Shown here in pieces: positions 14,923 through 23,758 of a stretch of 33,116 nucleotides of DNA (its first letter is position 1; each line of letters opens with the position of its first letter). The stretch is from Ignavibacteria bacterium (GTDB lineage: Bacteria; Bacteroidota; Ignavibacteria; Tepidaquicellales; Tepidaquicellaceae), in the NCBI GenBank assembly GCA_019694675.1, contig JAIBBK010000102.1:1-33116 (forward strand). The letters are read 5' to 3'. The position numbers were made by a program, and so were the translations under genes. The notes beneath the pieces are model-generated. The model was given only the letters and a program-made list of their open reading frames with translations. It was not told the DNA's origin and ran no database searches.

Positions 14923-16323
14923 TCAGTAAAGTATTATCCTGTAAGGTTCATCTGCGGCAGCTTCCCCAAAAACGAGCTTACCTATCCTGCACGAAATGCA
15001 TCTTCCTTTTGAGCAGTAGTTCTCGTAAAGATTCAACAGACCCTGCTCTTCATTTGCCGTAGTTGCTCTGAAACCTGTCTGTTGTTCAAGCCATCTGACC
15101 ATACTGCTCTTGGATGAAGATGCGGGAACATCAAGATAGATCTTACCGATCAATTCTTCAGAGTTTTCTTCATCCCTGCATAATGCAAGCGCAAACGGGA
15201 TCATAACATTGATAATGATCTCCGATATCCTCTGATCACCCAAAATGCTTTGCGGAAAATTCTTTTTTCTTCCGAAATGGTAATGCTGCTTCCAGTAATC
15301 CGATACTTCGATGTTCCTGAAAAACCTTTTCAGTTCCTTCAGAGGATTACCCGGAAGGAGAAATGCATCTCTGACAATTTCACTCAGATCATTTTGCAGG
15401 ATGAAACGAAGCAGTCCGGACGCATAAGCCAGCCGCAGCGTGGGAAAGTTCGGCGGCCTTAGCCTGAAGAAGTTCCAGTCGGATGCTTCAAGCTGCGGTA
15501 ACCTGAACCTGACTCTGATCTCACTCCACAGTGCATGCAGAATATTCGAATATTCATCAGTTTGATTCTCAGGTGACAGCATTCCTGCCATACCGAAAAC
15601 CACTGCATCGCATTCAGTCAAACCGGGCTTCATGGCCTTCATTTTTTCAAGGTCAATGTTCCTCGAGAGTCGGATGAACGGCTTCTTATTCTTCGAGTAA
15701 CCGAGCGCTTCGCAAATGTACTCAAAAGCCGTTTGCTCATAAGCGAACTTTGCTTTGCCTGCGTCCGCAAGCGCTTCCGCCCGCTGATGGATCTTCGCAT
15801 GCTTAGAGCTGAGCCTTTGCATCCCCTGCGCGCAGATCATCTTCCTTTTAACATCATGATCTGCCTTCAGTGATTTCGGATAGCAGAGAATTGAAGACGG
15901 GGTTGTATCTTCAAAGATAAGCTCTTTCCAGATATCCTTGAGCGATCTTGTAAGAAATTCGGATAAGATAACGGTGGGTATCCTGCGTTCCATTGAGGAA
16001 GCGGCCGGGTTTTCATCAGGGGCTTCATTGAACATTGCAACGTGGAGAATTACGCCGGCATAGTTCGGGTCGTTTTCGTGGGAATGCCTGTTCCAGTCCG
16101 AGGAATCTCTGTGTATCTCAACCGAACCGCTGTAGGTTCTGCCGTCAATGGATATGACGGCATCAATGTAATCAGGGCCTGAATCATAATTTCGCCTGCC
16201 GAGGTCAATCACCTCCACAGCATGGCCGTCGGTCGTCTTCAGCCCCGAATAATTCTGATGTCTTTCCCAGATCCTTGAGATGAAAGACTCGTTGAGATTG
16301 AGTTTTGACATTAACATTTTCAT
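14923..16323 (-). CDS. DUF2851 family protein
   Basis: 466 aa. The opening block contains LKTTDGHAVEVIDLGRRNYDSGPDY and then GSVEIHRDSSDWNRHSHEND and VILHV, the hallmark of DUF2851, a cytosolic family widespread in Bacteroidota and relatives. The C-terminus carries a short cysteine cluster, YCSKGRCISCRIG, also typical of the family and possibly metal-binding. Its function is not established. The start at ATG 16323 has AAGGA six bases upstream on the - strand. It converges on the Omp85 gene with only four bases between the stops, and is divergent from the TPR lipoprotein gene (57-base gap, which must hold both promoters). Confidence 0.85.
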   Translation of the reverse strand: MKMLMSKLNLNESFISRIWERHQNYSGLKTTDGHAVEVIDLGRRNYDSGPDYIDAVISIDGRTYSGSVEIHRDSSDWNRHSHENDPNYAGVILHVAMFNEAPDENPAASSMERRIPTVILSEFLTRSLKDIWKELIFEDTTPSSILCYPKSLKADHDVKRKMICAQGMQRLSSKHAKIHQRAEALADAGKAKFAYEQTAFEYICEALGYSKNKKPFIRLSRNIDLEKMKAMKPGLTECDAVVFGMAGMLSPENQTDEYSNILHALWSEIRVRFRLPQLEASDWNFFRLRPPNFPTLRLAYASGLLRFILQNDLSEIVRDAFLLPGNPLKELKRFFRNIEVSDYWKQHYHFGRKKNFPQSILGDQRISEIIINVMIPFALALCRDEENSEELIGKIYLDVPASSSKSSMVRWLEQQTGFRATTANEEQGLLNLYENYCSKGRCISCRIGKLVFGEAAADEPYRIILY

Positions 16324-16380
16324 AGGTTTTCCTTAAATTGTTCATCAAATCTGAATTCAAAGAACTCAAATCAATATAAC

Positions 16381-17094
16381 ATGCTGTCAACAAAATTGAA
16401 ATTCCTTCCTTTTCTTGCAATAGTTCTCCTGTTTGCTTCATGCAGTCAGCCTTCAAAGAAAACGGAAGATCAGTACATCACCGATGCAAAGGCAAAGTAT
16501 GACGAAAAGAAATACGACGAAACGATCACGATATACCGCGAGTTTCTCAAGAACTATCCAAAGTCGAATCAGGCCATCTTTGCCTATAACCAGATAGCAG
16601 GAATTCAGATAGAGAATCTAAAGGACCATCAGGGCGCGATAAACACATACAAGGAAATGGCTGCGGCGTTTCCCGATACGAAAGATGCAAAGCAGGCGAT
16701 GTTCATGGTTGCCTTCATATATGACGAAACTCTGAAGGACAAGGAGAATGCGAAGGCCTCTTACAAGGCATTCCTGGCAAAGTATCCCACAGATACCGAT
16801 CCGAATGACAAGATGAGCGAATCGGCAAGAACTATGCTCGAAGTGCTTGAATCAGGCAAGACGATCGAAGACATGATCCAGGAGAAGATAAACAAGATGG
16901 GTGACTCTGCAAAGACCCCGGTTGCCCTTGATATCAAGGACGGCCCTTCAGGAAGTACAGATACCGGGGAAACTCAAAAGAAGGAAGAGAGCAAGTCCGG
17001 TTCATCGGATCAGCCGGTAAAGAAGACACCGGACGGCAACAAATCCGTGCAGAAGCCGGGCGAAACCCCGATGGGCGATCCCGCGAAGAAATAG
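16381..17094 (+). CDS. TPR-containing lipoprotein (BamD/YbgF-like)
   Basis: 237 aa. The N-terminal signal ends in a lipobox, LLFASC, with the lipidated Cys at residue 21. Residues 30-165 contain repeated helix pairs with the TPR-type pattern AKAKYDEKKYDETITIYREF...YPKS, then YKEMAAAFPDTKDA and YKAFLAKYPTDTD, as in outer-membrane assembly lipoprotein BamD or CpoB/YbgF. The tail from about 180 is low-complexity Lys/Ser/Pro/Gly and probably disordered. A scaffold on the inner face of the outer membrane is the likely role. It is shorter than BamD and ends in an unusual charged tail, so a direct BamD function is not claimed. DUF58 follows after 24 bases on the same strand, and even in the same frame. 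Confidence 0.8.
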   Translation: MLSTKLKFLPFLAIVLLFASCSQPSKKTEDQYITDAKAKYDEKKYDETITIYREFLKNYPKSNQAIFAYNQIAGIQIENLKDHQGAINTYKEMAAAFPDTKDAKQAMFMVAFIYDETLKDKENAKASYKAFLAKYPTDTDPNDKMSESARTMLEVLESGKTIEDMIQEKINKMGDSAKTPVALDIKDGPSGSTDTGETQKKEESKSGSSDQPVKKTPDGNKSVQKPGETPMGDPAKK

Positions 17095-17118
17095 CTTTCA
17101 ACGACACCGCGTTATAAA

Positions 17119-18111
17119 TTGGAAAGGCCGGTAAAGAGCGATCAGGCGGAGGACTTCAGAAAATTTCTGAATCCATCCGTAATTGCCAAGCTCTCTAATA
17201 TGGAGCTTCGTGCAAGGTCCGTTGTTGAAGGTTACATTGCCGGCCTGCACAAATCCCCTTACCACGGATTCTCCGTTGAGTTTGCCGAGCACAGGCAGTA
17301 CATGCCAGGTGATGACCTCAAATACCTGGACTGGAAAGTGCTTGGCAAGACCGGCAGGCTTTATGTTAAGAGGTTCGAGCAGGAAACGAATCTGAAGTCA
17401 TACCTCATACTTGACATCAGCAGGTCAATGGCGTTCAAGTCATCCGTAAGCGAAAATCAGGGCGGCCTCGGAAAATTCTTCAGAAGAAATCTTCCGCAAA
17501 ACACTGCTTCCTCACCTGAACTCACTAAACTCGAATACGCATCTTATCTCGCCGCTTCGCTTGCTTATCTCATGATACTTCAGAGAGATGCGGTGTCACT
17601 CACCACATATGATACGCAGGTCAGATCGTTCCTGAATCCGAGTTCAACAAAAGCAAATCTCCGGCAGATACTGAGGGAACTGTCGAACATCGAACCGAGA
17701 AATGAAACAGGCACAGCCGAATGCCTGAATGTGATTGCCAACAGGATCAGGAAAAGAGGTCTTGTGATAATTTTCAGCGATTTGTTTGACGAACAGAAGG
17801 AAGTGCTCAATGCGCTGAAGCATTTCAGGTATGAGAATCACGAAGTGATACTGTTTCAGATACTTGATCCACTTGAGCTGACTTTTCTCAGGGGGAATCC
17901 TGTCACACTGAAGGATATGGAAACGAGTGAAGAGATGTACTCACAACCGTTCGCCGTACAGAAGGCATATCAGGAAGCTATGAAGGAGTTTGTGGAGAAC
18001 TACAGGAATGAGTGCCTGAGGAACAGGATAGACTATGTTCTGCTCTCGACCGACACCGGCTACGAAACTGCTCTGACAAACTACCTCAACAAGAGAAAGA
18101 AGCTTATCTAA
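17119..18111 (+). CDS. DUF58 domain-containing protein (vWA-like)
   Basis: 330 aa. Contains the DUF58 core ELRARSVVEG...LHKSPYHGFSVEFAEHRQYMPGDDLKYLDWKVLGKTGRLYVKRFEQE, followed by a von Willebrand A-like fold with the MIDAS motif DISRS (about 100-104) and VIIFSDLFD later. DUF58 proteins usually sit beside a MoxR-type AAA ATPase and BatA-like proteins. Neither is here, so partner genes must lie elsewhere. The start is TTG 17119: the conserved region begins within 20 residues and there is no ATG before Met 28, which lies inside it. The stop overlaps that of the convergent GWxTD gene by four bases, and no terminator separates them. Confidence 0.86.
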   Translation: MERPVKSDQAEDFRKFLNPSVIAKLSNMELRARSVVEGYIAGLHKSPYHGFSVEFAEHRQYMPGDDLKYLDWKVLGKTGRLYVKRFEQETNLKSYLILDISRSMAFKSSVSENQGGLGKFFRRNLPQNTASSPELTKLEYASYLAASLAYLMILQRDAVSLTTYDTQVRSFLNPSSTKANLRQILRELSNIEPRNETGTAECLNVIANRIRKRGLVIIFSDLFDEQKEVLNALKHFRYENHEVILFQILDPLELTFLRGNPVTLKDMETSEEMYSQPFAVQKAYQEAMKEFVENYRNECLRNRIDYVLLSTDTGYETALTNYLNKRKKLI

Positions 18112-19427
18112 TTCCTAATCCTGTGCCTGTCAACATCCCATATGGGAGTTGTGAGGCGGTAATCCCCAAAGCCCGATTCATCAACAAATACAAACTCCTT
18201 GTTCTCGTTGTAATAATACCAAACCTCGTATGGCTTCGTATTTTCCTGAAAAGGATATCTCTCGATATTGTCGGGCTCTCCGAATATCACAAAGACCATT
18301 CCCATGTCTGTCTTCCAGCCGTCAATGAAATGCGAGTACCTTTCGTTTGCGGTCTGAATTCTCCTGTAATACTCGATCATAAGTTCGTTCTTGGATGTGT
18401 TCGGGGAAGGGTCCTTGCTTTTCCAGAAATCTATAAATTTCTTCTGCTTGTCCTCAACAGTCCTTGCATCGTCTATCTTGCTCAGCTGGTCATCTGTGGC
18501 AATGTAAACAAGCTGGTCTATCATCAGCTGAAGGTCTTTTGCATTTGTGGGAAAGCCGGACATCTTGTTGCTGAATTTCTTTTCGGCTATCAGTTTACCC
18601 GATGCGTTGTTCTTAAGGTCAAGGACATAGTCGCCGTAAACAAGGTTTGAAGACTTGATCTTCTCGAAGCATTTGTTGATTCCGGGATTAAGCGTATATG
18701 TCAGGTTTCCTCTCTCGACAACATTCTCCTTGTTGTCAACAACAGCATATGAATAGCTTTCAACGGTGCTTTCATCCTGCGAATTATACACCTCGAAAAA
18801 AACATAGAACTCCTTCAGATTATCAACATTTCCGTTAACCAGCGGAGTGATGACTTTCTTACCGTCCTCGGAAGATATATTGCTTATCAGCATGAGGTTG
18901 CTGAAGGATATTTTCTCGTTGGCGAAATCAGGCACCTGCACCTTGTCCTTAAGAGTGAGTTCCTTCTTGGTGTTCTTGTCGCTCAGTGTAACGTTAAGGT
19001 CATAAGATCCGGGGTTGAGGTAGAATTCCCTTACCAGGAACTTGGAAGATCCTTCGAGATTCTTCTGTTGCTCCTTGTTCGTTGAGACAAAATCTGTGAC
19101 CGACTCATTTTCTACAATCTCGCCGGCAAAGTTCTTGATGAGCACTGTGTAAAGAATATCCGCGTCATACTGTTTTGTCGCCGGATTCTTTTTAAACTGC
19201 AGATTTTCCATCGGTATCTCCATATACACATCGAGGCGGGCCTTTGATTTTTCCTTGCTGAAAAAGACCATTGGGTCAAGGAAGAACAATTGCCGGGACT
19301 CGCTTCTGATCGTTTTTTCCTCGAGCTGTGAACGTGATTCCCCGGCGCCTAACACCACGAACGAAACGACGCTGATGACCAATACAGATAACCTCAGCAA
19401 TTTTCCTCTGAATGTAAAATCTTTCAT
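18108..19427 (-). CDS. GWxTD domain-containing protein
   Basis: 439 aa from ATG 19427. A hydrophobic segment after MKDFTFRGKLLRLS is a signal peptide or anchor, so the protein is probably exported. The central part is beta-rich and of unknown fold. The C-terminal domain carries HFIDGWKTDMGMVFVIFGEPDNIER and VWYYYNENKEFVFVDESGFGDYRL, the GWxTD module found in Bacteroidota, Ignavibacteriota and Acidobacteriota proteins of unknown function. The longer open frame to 19499 would overlap rimO and add residues without signal-peptide character, so the internal start is preferred. It lies 31 bases downstream of rimO, probably in one transcript. A 212-codon + strand frame at 18012-18650 is its antisense shadow. 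Confidence 0.84.
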   Translation of the reverse strand: MKDFTFRGKLLRLSVLVISVVSFVVLGAGESRSQLEEKTIRSESRQLFFLDPMVFFSKEKSKARLDVYMEIPMENLQFKKNPATKQYDADILYTVLIKNFAGEIVENESVTDFVSTNKEQQKNLEGSSKFLVREFYLNPGSYDLNVTLSDKNTKKELTLKDKVQVPDFANEKISFSNLMLISNISSEDGKKVITPLVNGNVDNLKEFYVFFEVYNSQDESTVESYSYAVVDNKENVVERGNLTYTLNPGINKCFEKIKSSNLVYGDYVLDLKNNASGKLIAEKKFSNKMSGFPTNAKDLQLMIDQLVYIATDDQLSKIDDARTVEDKQKKFIDFWKSKDPSPNTSKNELMIEYYRRIQTANERYSHFIDGWKTDMGMVFVIFGEPDNIERYPFQENTKPYEVWYYYNENKEFVFVDESGFGDYRLTTPIWDVDRHRIRN

Positions 19428-19458
19428 TTCACATGCATTTGTGTTGTAATTTCTGTTT

Positions 19459-20763
19459 TCAGTTTTGAGCCGAGCCGAAAAGATCAAATTCTTCAGCATC
19501 GTGTATGCTGACCTTGCAGAACTCGCCTACTCTGAGGCCGCTGCCTGATATGAGAATTTCCTGATCGATCTCAGGGGCGTCTCTGTAACTTCTTCCAGTG
19601 TACTGCCCGTTTTGCTTCCTGTCTATGATCGCCGTGACAGTCTTTCCGATAAGGGCATTATTTCTTTCCAGCGAGATCTGTTTCTGAATTTCCAGGATCT
19701 CTCTCTGCCTTTCTGACTTTTCCTTTTCGGAGATCCTGTCGGGAATTGACGCGGCATATGTTCCCTCTTCATGGGAATATTTGAAAACGCCGAGTCTGTC
19801 AAATCTGAATTCTTTCACGAACTGCGCTAACTCGTCAAAATCTTTTTCGGTTTCATCGGGATATCCCACTATAAGCGTCGTTCTGATCGCGATGCCGGGC
19901 ACCGACTCGCGGAGCTGTGACAACAGTCCTGCAAGTGCTTTCTTTGTTATACCCCTTCTCATTGATTTCAGCACATTGTCAGATACATGCTGTACGGGTA
20001 TGTCAATGTACTTGCATACCTTCTCATTGGAAGCGATCGTTTCGATAAGGTCTTCCGGAAATCTTGACGGATACGCATACATCAGTCTTATCCATTCAAT
20101 GCCGCTTATCCTGGAAATTTCATTGATCACATCGGAGATCCTTCTTCTTTTGTCTGTGTCGAATCCCCAGTAAGTTGTATCCTGGCCAATGACAATTATC
20201 TCCTTTACACCCTTAGACGCAAGTTTCTGCGTTTCTGTTACAATCTCCTGAAGCGGCTTTGACCTGTGCCCGCCTCTCATTATCGGGATTGCGCAAAATG
20301 AGCACGGATTATCGCAACCCTCACTGATCTTCAGATAAGCATAATGTCCGGGTGTCGTAGCTTCCCTTTCACCGAGAAGTTCTTTCCGGAAGTCAACTCC
20401 AAGTTCATTCAGGATTCCGACTACGGTCTGCGGTTTGTCGGTGGCTCCGAAATACTTGTCAACCTCCGGGATCTCTGCCTCAAGATCGGTCTTATACCTG
20501 TCGGACAAACATCCGGCCACATACACACCTTTCAGCTTCCCGGCCTCTTTACGCTTCACAGCCCGCAAAATAGTGTCTATAGACTCCTGCTTTGCCTCCT
20601 GTATAAACCCGCATGTGTTGATTATCACATTCTCCGCAGATTCCTCATCTTCAACGATCTCAATATCATTTGACTTCAACTGTGCGAGAATGAACTCCGA
20701 ATCAACCAGGTTCTTGGAGCATCCGAGGGTTATCAGTTTGATCTTGTCTTTTTTTACCTTCAT
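19459..20763 (-). CDS. rimO: Ribosomal protein S12 methylthiotransferase
   Basis: 434 aa radical-SAM enzyme that adds a methylthio group to an aspartate of ribosomal protein S12. The N-terminal UPF0004 domain holds the auxiliary [4Fe-4S] ligands C15 (LGCSKN), C51 (NTCGF) and C85 (AGCLS). The radical-SAM cluster motif CDNPCSFC has its cysteines at 150, 154 and 157, and is followed by AIPIMRGGHRS, the sequence that separates RimO from MiaB. A TRAM domain at the C-terminus (about 370-430) would bind RNA or the ribosome. The start at ATG 20763 has GGAGGG about 12 bases upstream, inside a possible hairpin. First gene of a - strand unit with the GWxTD gene. Confidence 0.95.
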   Translation of the reverse strand: MKVKKDKIKLITLGCSKNLVDSEFILAQLKSNDIEIVEDEESAENVIINTCGFIQEAKQESIDTILRAVKRKEAGKLKGVYVAGCLSDRYKTDLEAEIPEVDKYFGATDKPQTVVGILNELGVDFRKELLGEREATTPGHYAYLKISEGCDNPCSFCAIPIMRGGHRSKPLQEIVTETQKLASKGVKEIIVIGQDTTYWGFDTDKRRRISDVINEISRISGIEWIRLMYAYPSRFPEDLIETIASNEKVCKYIDIPVQHVSDNVLKSMRRGITKKALAGLLSQLRESVPGIAIRTTLIVGYPDETEKDFDELAQFVKEFRFDRLGVFKYSHEEGTYAASIPDRISEKEKSERQREILEIQKQISLERNNALIGKTVTAIIDRKQNGQYTGRSYRDAPEIDQEILISGSGLRVGEFCKVSIHDAEEFDLFGSAQN

Positions 20764-21156
20764 AAACTAAGAAACCCTCCGCCCCGCTTCATTGCAAGGG
20801 ATCATAGAGGGTCGGATCTTTTAATTCAATGTAAACTAATTATCCTGAATTTGAAATATAAAATACGGGTTAAGGGAACCCGATTCACCTCCGCTGTGTA
20901 AGCCTTTGCAGTCCGGGGCGTCATAGAGAAAGATCCTGACAATTTCCGACGCAGGGTAATACCAATGTCATTATTGCACTTTGCTGATGCAACTTAGTCC
21001 GAGGATCACGAAGTGACGGCAAGCCAATGCGTTTTCATGGTCCATTACTTCAGGCTGAAACCGGGGATCAGTGCTCTGTCAAATTCGCATGCACTCAGCC
21101 GGTAATCTGACTTTCTTGTCAGGGCCATTTTGAATATTTTGAATAAAATTAATTGA
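20764..21156. other. Divergent intergenic region between rimO and hflX
   Basis: 393 bases with no credible gene. It should hold promoters in both directions. Visible elements: a stem ACCCTC/GAGGGT (20774-20812) just before rimO, and a stem CGGGTT/AACCCG with a 5-base loop near 20867-20883 that is followed on the - strand by TATTTTAT. No known riboswitch or tRNA is recognised. An AT-rich block precedes the hflX start. Confidence 0.55.
20774..20812 (-). promoter_or_regulatory. Leader hairpin overlapping the rimO Shine-Dalgarno
   Basis: On the - strand ACCCTC (20812-20807) can pair with GAGGGT (20779-20774), enclosing a 27-base loop. The 3' arm overlaps the GGAGGG that is the only plausible ribosome binding site for rimO, so the stem could hide it. 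Stability is uncertain because the stem is only six pairs. Confidence 0.3.
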
Positions 21157-22458
21157 TTGTTAGAGACCGCTAAAAAGCTTGAAAGGACAGTCCTTGTCTG
21201 TTATTCCAACCGAAAGGATAAGGACAACTATCACACGGAAGAATCGCTCGACGAGCTCAAATTCCTTGCAGAGACAGCGGGGGCATATGTGGTGAAGTCG
21301 TTCTTTCAGGAGAATGAGAGGTACGACTCACGTTACATGATAGGCAAGGGGAAGGTCACGGAGATTGCCGAATTTGTGCAGGACAATGAGATCAGTCTGG
21401 TGATATTTGAAAACGAGCTTGGCTACACACAGCTTAGAAATCTGGAGCAGAAGATTAAATGCAAGATAATAGACAAGTCAAACCTGATCCTCGACATCTT
21501 CGCATCAAATGCAAGGACGGCGCAGTCAAAACTTCAGGTGGAACTTGCTCAGCTTGAGTACACGCTTCCGAGACTGACAAGGCAGTGGACGCACCTTTCG
21601 AAGCAGTTCGGAGGTATTGGCACAAAGGGCCCCGGCGAAACACAGATAGAAACCGACAGAAGGATGATAGGCAGAAGGATATCCGCACTTAAGGAGAAGC
21701 TTCTGCGAGTTTCTGAGCAAAGAAAGACACAGGCGGCTGAAAGGGGCAGGTTCTTCAGAATATCCCTCGTCGGATATACGAACGTAGGAAAATCAACACT
21801 GCTCAACAGTCTCACAAATGCAGATGTGTATGTTGAGAACAAGCTCTTTGCGACTCTCGACACATCCACGAGATCTCTTGAGATCAGTGTCGGCAAACGG
21901 GGTAAAGCAAAGTACCCCAAGAAAGTGCTTATCTCAGACACTGTAGGGTTCATCAAGAATCTGCCGCATGACCTTATTGAATCGTTCAAATCAACGCTTG
22001 CCGAAGTTGTCGAGTCGGATCTTCTGCTTCATGTGATAGATGCATCGAACGGCTCCTTCCGCGAACAGATGGAGGTTGTGAGGGACACTCTTGAAGAGAT
22101 CGGAGCCGGGGGAAAGAAGATCATTAACGTATTCAACAAAGTGGACCTCACCGGCGACGATGTGCTGGATGAGATCCGAAGTGAATTCAAAGTCGGCGTC
22201 TTCATCTCTGCAGGAAAAGGGCTTAACATGAAGATGCTTATGGAAAGGATAAAGTCAGAACTGACAGTGGGAAACACAGACAGAATTCTTCGGCTGAAGC
22301 CTGATGACCACAAGAACCTGAGCCTTATCTACAAGCTTGCCGAGGTGAGGGATGTCAAGTATCTGAAGAACAGCATCAAGGTAACGTTTTCAACAAGTGA
22401 CAGAAATTTTTCACGGCTGAAGAATTTGCAGGAAAGCAAAGAACTTCAGGACAATTAA
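21157..22458 (+). CDS. hflX: Ribosome-associated GTPase HflX
   Basis: 433 aa. The N-terminal HflX domain ends in the glycine-rich linker GGIGTKGPGETQIETDRR (152-169), diagnostic of the family. The GTPase domain has G1 GYTNVGKST (206-214), G3 DTVGFI (261-266) and G4 NKVD (about 325-328), and a C-terminal extension follows. HflX splits stalled or hibernating 70S ribosomes, particularly under stress. The start is TTG 21157, since the family's N-terminus begins here and no ATG occurs until well inside the domain. Stop and acyl-CoA dehydrogenase start are 43 bases apart; whether they share a transcript is unclear. Confidence 0.94.
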   Translation: MLETAKKLERTVLVCYSNRKDKDNYHTEESLDELKFLAETAGAYVVKSFFQENERYDSRYMIGKGKVTEIAEFVQDNEISLVIFENELGYTQLRNLEQKIKCKIIDKSNLILDIFASNARTAQSKLQVELAQLEYTLPRLTRQWTHLSKQFGGIGTKGPGETQIETDRRMIGRRISALKEKLLRVSEQRKTQAAERGRFFRISLVGYTNVGKSTLLNSLTNADVYVENKLFATLDTSTRSLEISVGKRGKAKYPKKVLISDTVGFIKNLPHDLIESFKSTLAEVVESDLLLHVIDASNGSFREQMEVVRDTLEEIGAGGKKIINVFNKVDLTGDDVLDEIRSEFKVGVFISAGKGLNMKMLMERIKSELTVGNTDRILRLKPDDHKNLSLIYKLAEVRDVKYLKNSIKVTFSTSDRNFSRLKNLQESKELQDN

Positions 22459-22501
22459 CATTCGAACATTAATTCACAATAACTAAGGAGAAGGCGGAAA
22501 A

Positions 22502-23680
22502 ATGCAAACAACAAGCACCTACAAATCGGTTGACTATTACGGCATAGATGAAATGCTTACAGATGAGGAAAGATCTATTCGCGACACGGTAAGAGACTTC
22601 GTCAATGAAGAAGTGATCCCGATAATAGAAGAGTACAATCAGGAAATGCAGTTCCCCACTCAGCTTATCCCGAAGATGGCCGAGCTTGGAATCTTCGGCC
22701 CTACCCTGCCTGTGGAATACGGCGGGATGGGAATCAACAACGTTGCTTACGGGCTGATAATGCAGGAGCTCGAGAGAGGCGACAGCGGAGTGCGCAGTTT
22801 TGCCTCGGTTCAGTCGGGACTCGTAATGTATCCCATTTACACATTCGGAAGCGAAGAGCAGAGGAAGAAATATCTGCCGGGGCTTGCCAAGGGAGAGTTG
22901 ATCGGCTGTTTCGGGCTTACTGAACCGGACTTCGGAAGTAACCCGGGAGGATTGATCACAAAGGCGGAGAAGGTTGACGGCGGATACCTCCTCAACGGCG
23001 CAAAGATGTGGATAACGAACGGAACGATCGCCGATGTTGCGGTTGTATGGGCAAAGCTCGATGGAAAGGTCAGAGGTTTCCTCGTTGACAAAGGCACCAA
23101 AGGATACTCAGCTCCGGAAACAAAAGGCAAGCTGTCACTGCGCGCATCGGTTACTTCGGAGCTGGTGTTCGAGGATTGTCTTATACCCGAAGAGAATCTT
23201 ATGCCGAACAGCGGCGGGCTCAAGTCACCCCTTATGTGCCTCACACAGGCAAGATACGGAATTGCATGGGGTGTTCTCGGCCTTGCAATGGAATGCTACA
23301 GCACCGCGCTGAACTATTCTCTGTCAAGAGTACAGTTCGGAAAACCAATTGCCGGATTTCAGATCACACAGGAGAAGCTCGCATACATGCTTACTGAGAT
23401 CACAAAAGCCCAGCTTCTGGTATATCAGCTTGCAAAGCTGAAAGATTCAGGAAAGATGCGCCCTCAGCAGGTTTCGCTTGCAAAGAGGAACAACTGCGAG
23501 ATCGCCAAAACGATAGCCTCAATGGCAAGGGAAATGCTCGGAGCAAACGGAATTCTTGACGAGTATCCCGTAATGAGGCATATGAACAACATCGAATCGG
23601 TGAAGACATACGAAGGCACGCATGAAATGCACACGCTGATCCTCGGCGAAGACATCACCGGCCTTTCTGCATTTGAATGA
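22502..23680 (+). CDS. gcdH: Acyl-CoA dehydrogenase, glutaryl-CoA dehydrogenase-like
   Basis: 392 aa flavoenzyme. The FAD-binding signature is FGLTEPDFGSNPGGL (about 138-152) and WITNG follows. The catalytic base is E371 in TYEGTHEMH near the C-terminus, the position used by glutaryl-CoA dehydrogenase. The upstream block SFASVQSGLVMYPIYTFGSEEQ matches the substrate-pocket region of that enzyme better than that of straight-chain acyl-CoA dehydrogenases. The expected reaction is oxidative decarboxylation of glutaryl-CoA to crotonyl-CoA in lysine/tryptophan or aromatic breakdown. Assignment as an acyl-CoA dehydrogenase is firm; the glutaryl-CoA specificity is likely but not certain. Strong RBS TAAGGAGAAGG before ATG 22502. 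A hairpin terminator follows. Confidence 0.85.
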   Translation: MQTTSTYKSVDYYGIDEMLTDEERSIRDTVRDFVNEEVIPIIEEYNQEMQFPTQLIPKMAELGIFGPTLPVEYGGMGINNVAYGLIMQELERGDSGVRSFASVQSGLVMYPIYTFGSEEQRKKYLPGLAKGELIGCFGLTEPDFGSNPGGLITKAEKVDGGYLLNGAKMWITNGTIADVAVVWAKLDGKVRGFLVDKGTKGYSAPETKGKLSLRASVTSELVFEDCLIPEENLMPNSGGLKSPLMCLTQARYGIAWGVLGLAMECYSTALNYSLSRVQFGKPIAGFQITQEKLAYMLTEITKAQLLVYQLAKLKDSGKMRPQQVSLAKRNNCEIAKTIASMAREMLGANGILDEYPVMRHMNNIESVKTYEGTHEMHTLILGEDITGLSAFE

Positions 23681-23708
23681 TCAGGCAGGATAGTAAAGTA
23701 AAATTCAC

Positions 23709-23750
23709 GGGCAGCAAGCGCTTTGAGTTAACGTTTGTTGCCCTTCTCAT
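23709..23750 (+). terminator. Probable intrinsic terminator after the acyl-CoA dehydrogenase gene
   Basis: Arms GGGCAGCAA (23709-23717) and TTGTTGCCC (23735-23743) pair with one G-U wobble and are followed by TTCTCATTT. The stem includes the TTG at 23735 that could be misread as the start of ispH, which supports ATG 23759 for that gene. Confidence 0.55.
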
Positions 23751-23758
23751 TTAAGCAG

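Noticed and set aside
18012..18650. 212-codon open frame on the + strand
   Set aside because: Antisense to the GWxTD gene for most of its length, overlaps the DUF58 end, and lacks recognisable domains.
19428..19499. 24-codon N-terminal extension of the GWxTD protein
   Set aside because: Overlaps the end of rimO and would place the signal peptide internally.
20884..21120. Possible structured RNA or tRNA in the rimO/hflX gap
   Set aside because: No cloverleaf or known riboswitch core could be found by eye; left as unassigned intergenic sequence.
23735..23758. Upstream TTG start for ispH
   Set aside because: The codon sits in the 3' arm of a terminator-like stem, and ATG 23759 gives a normal N-terminus.
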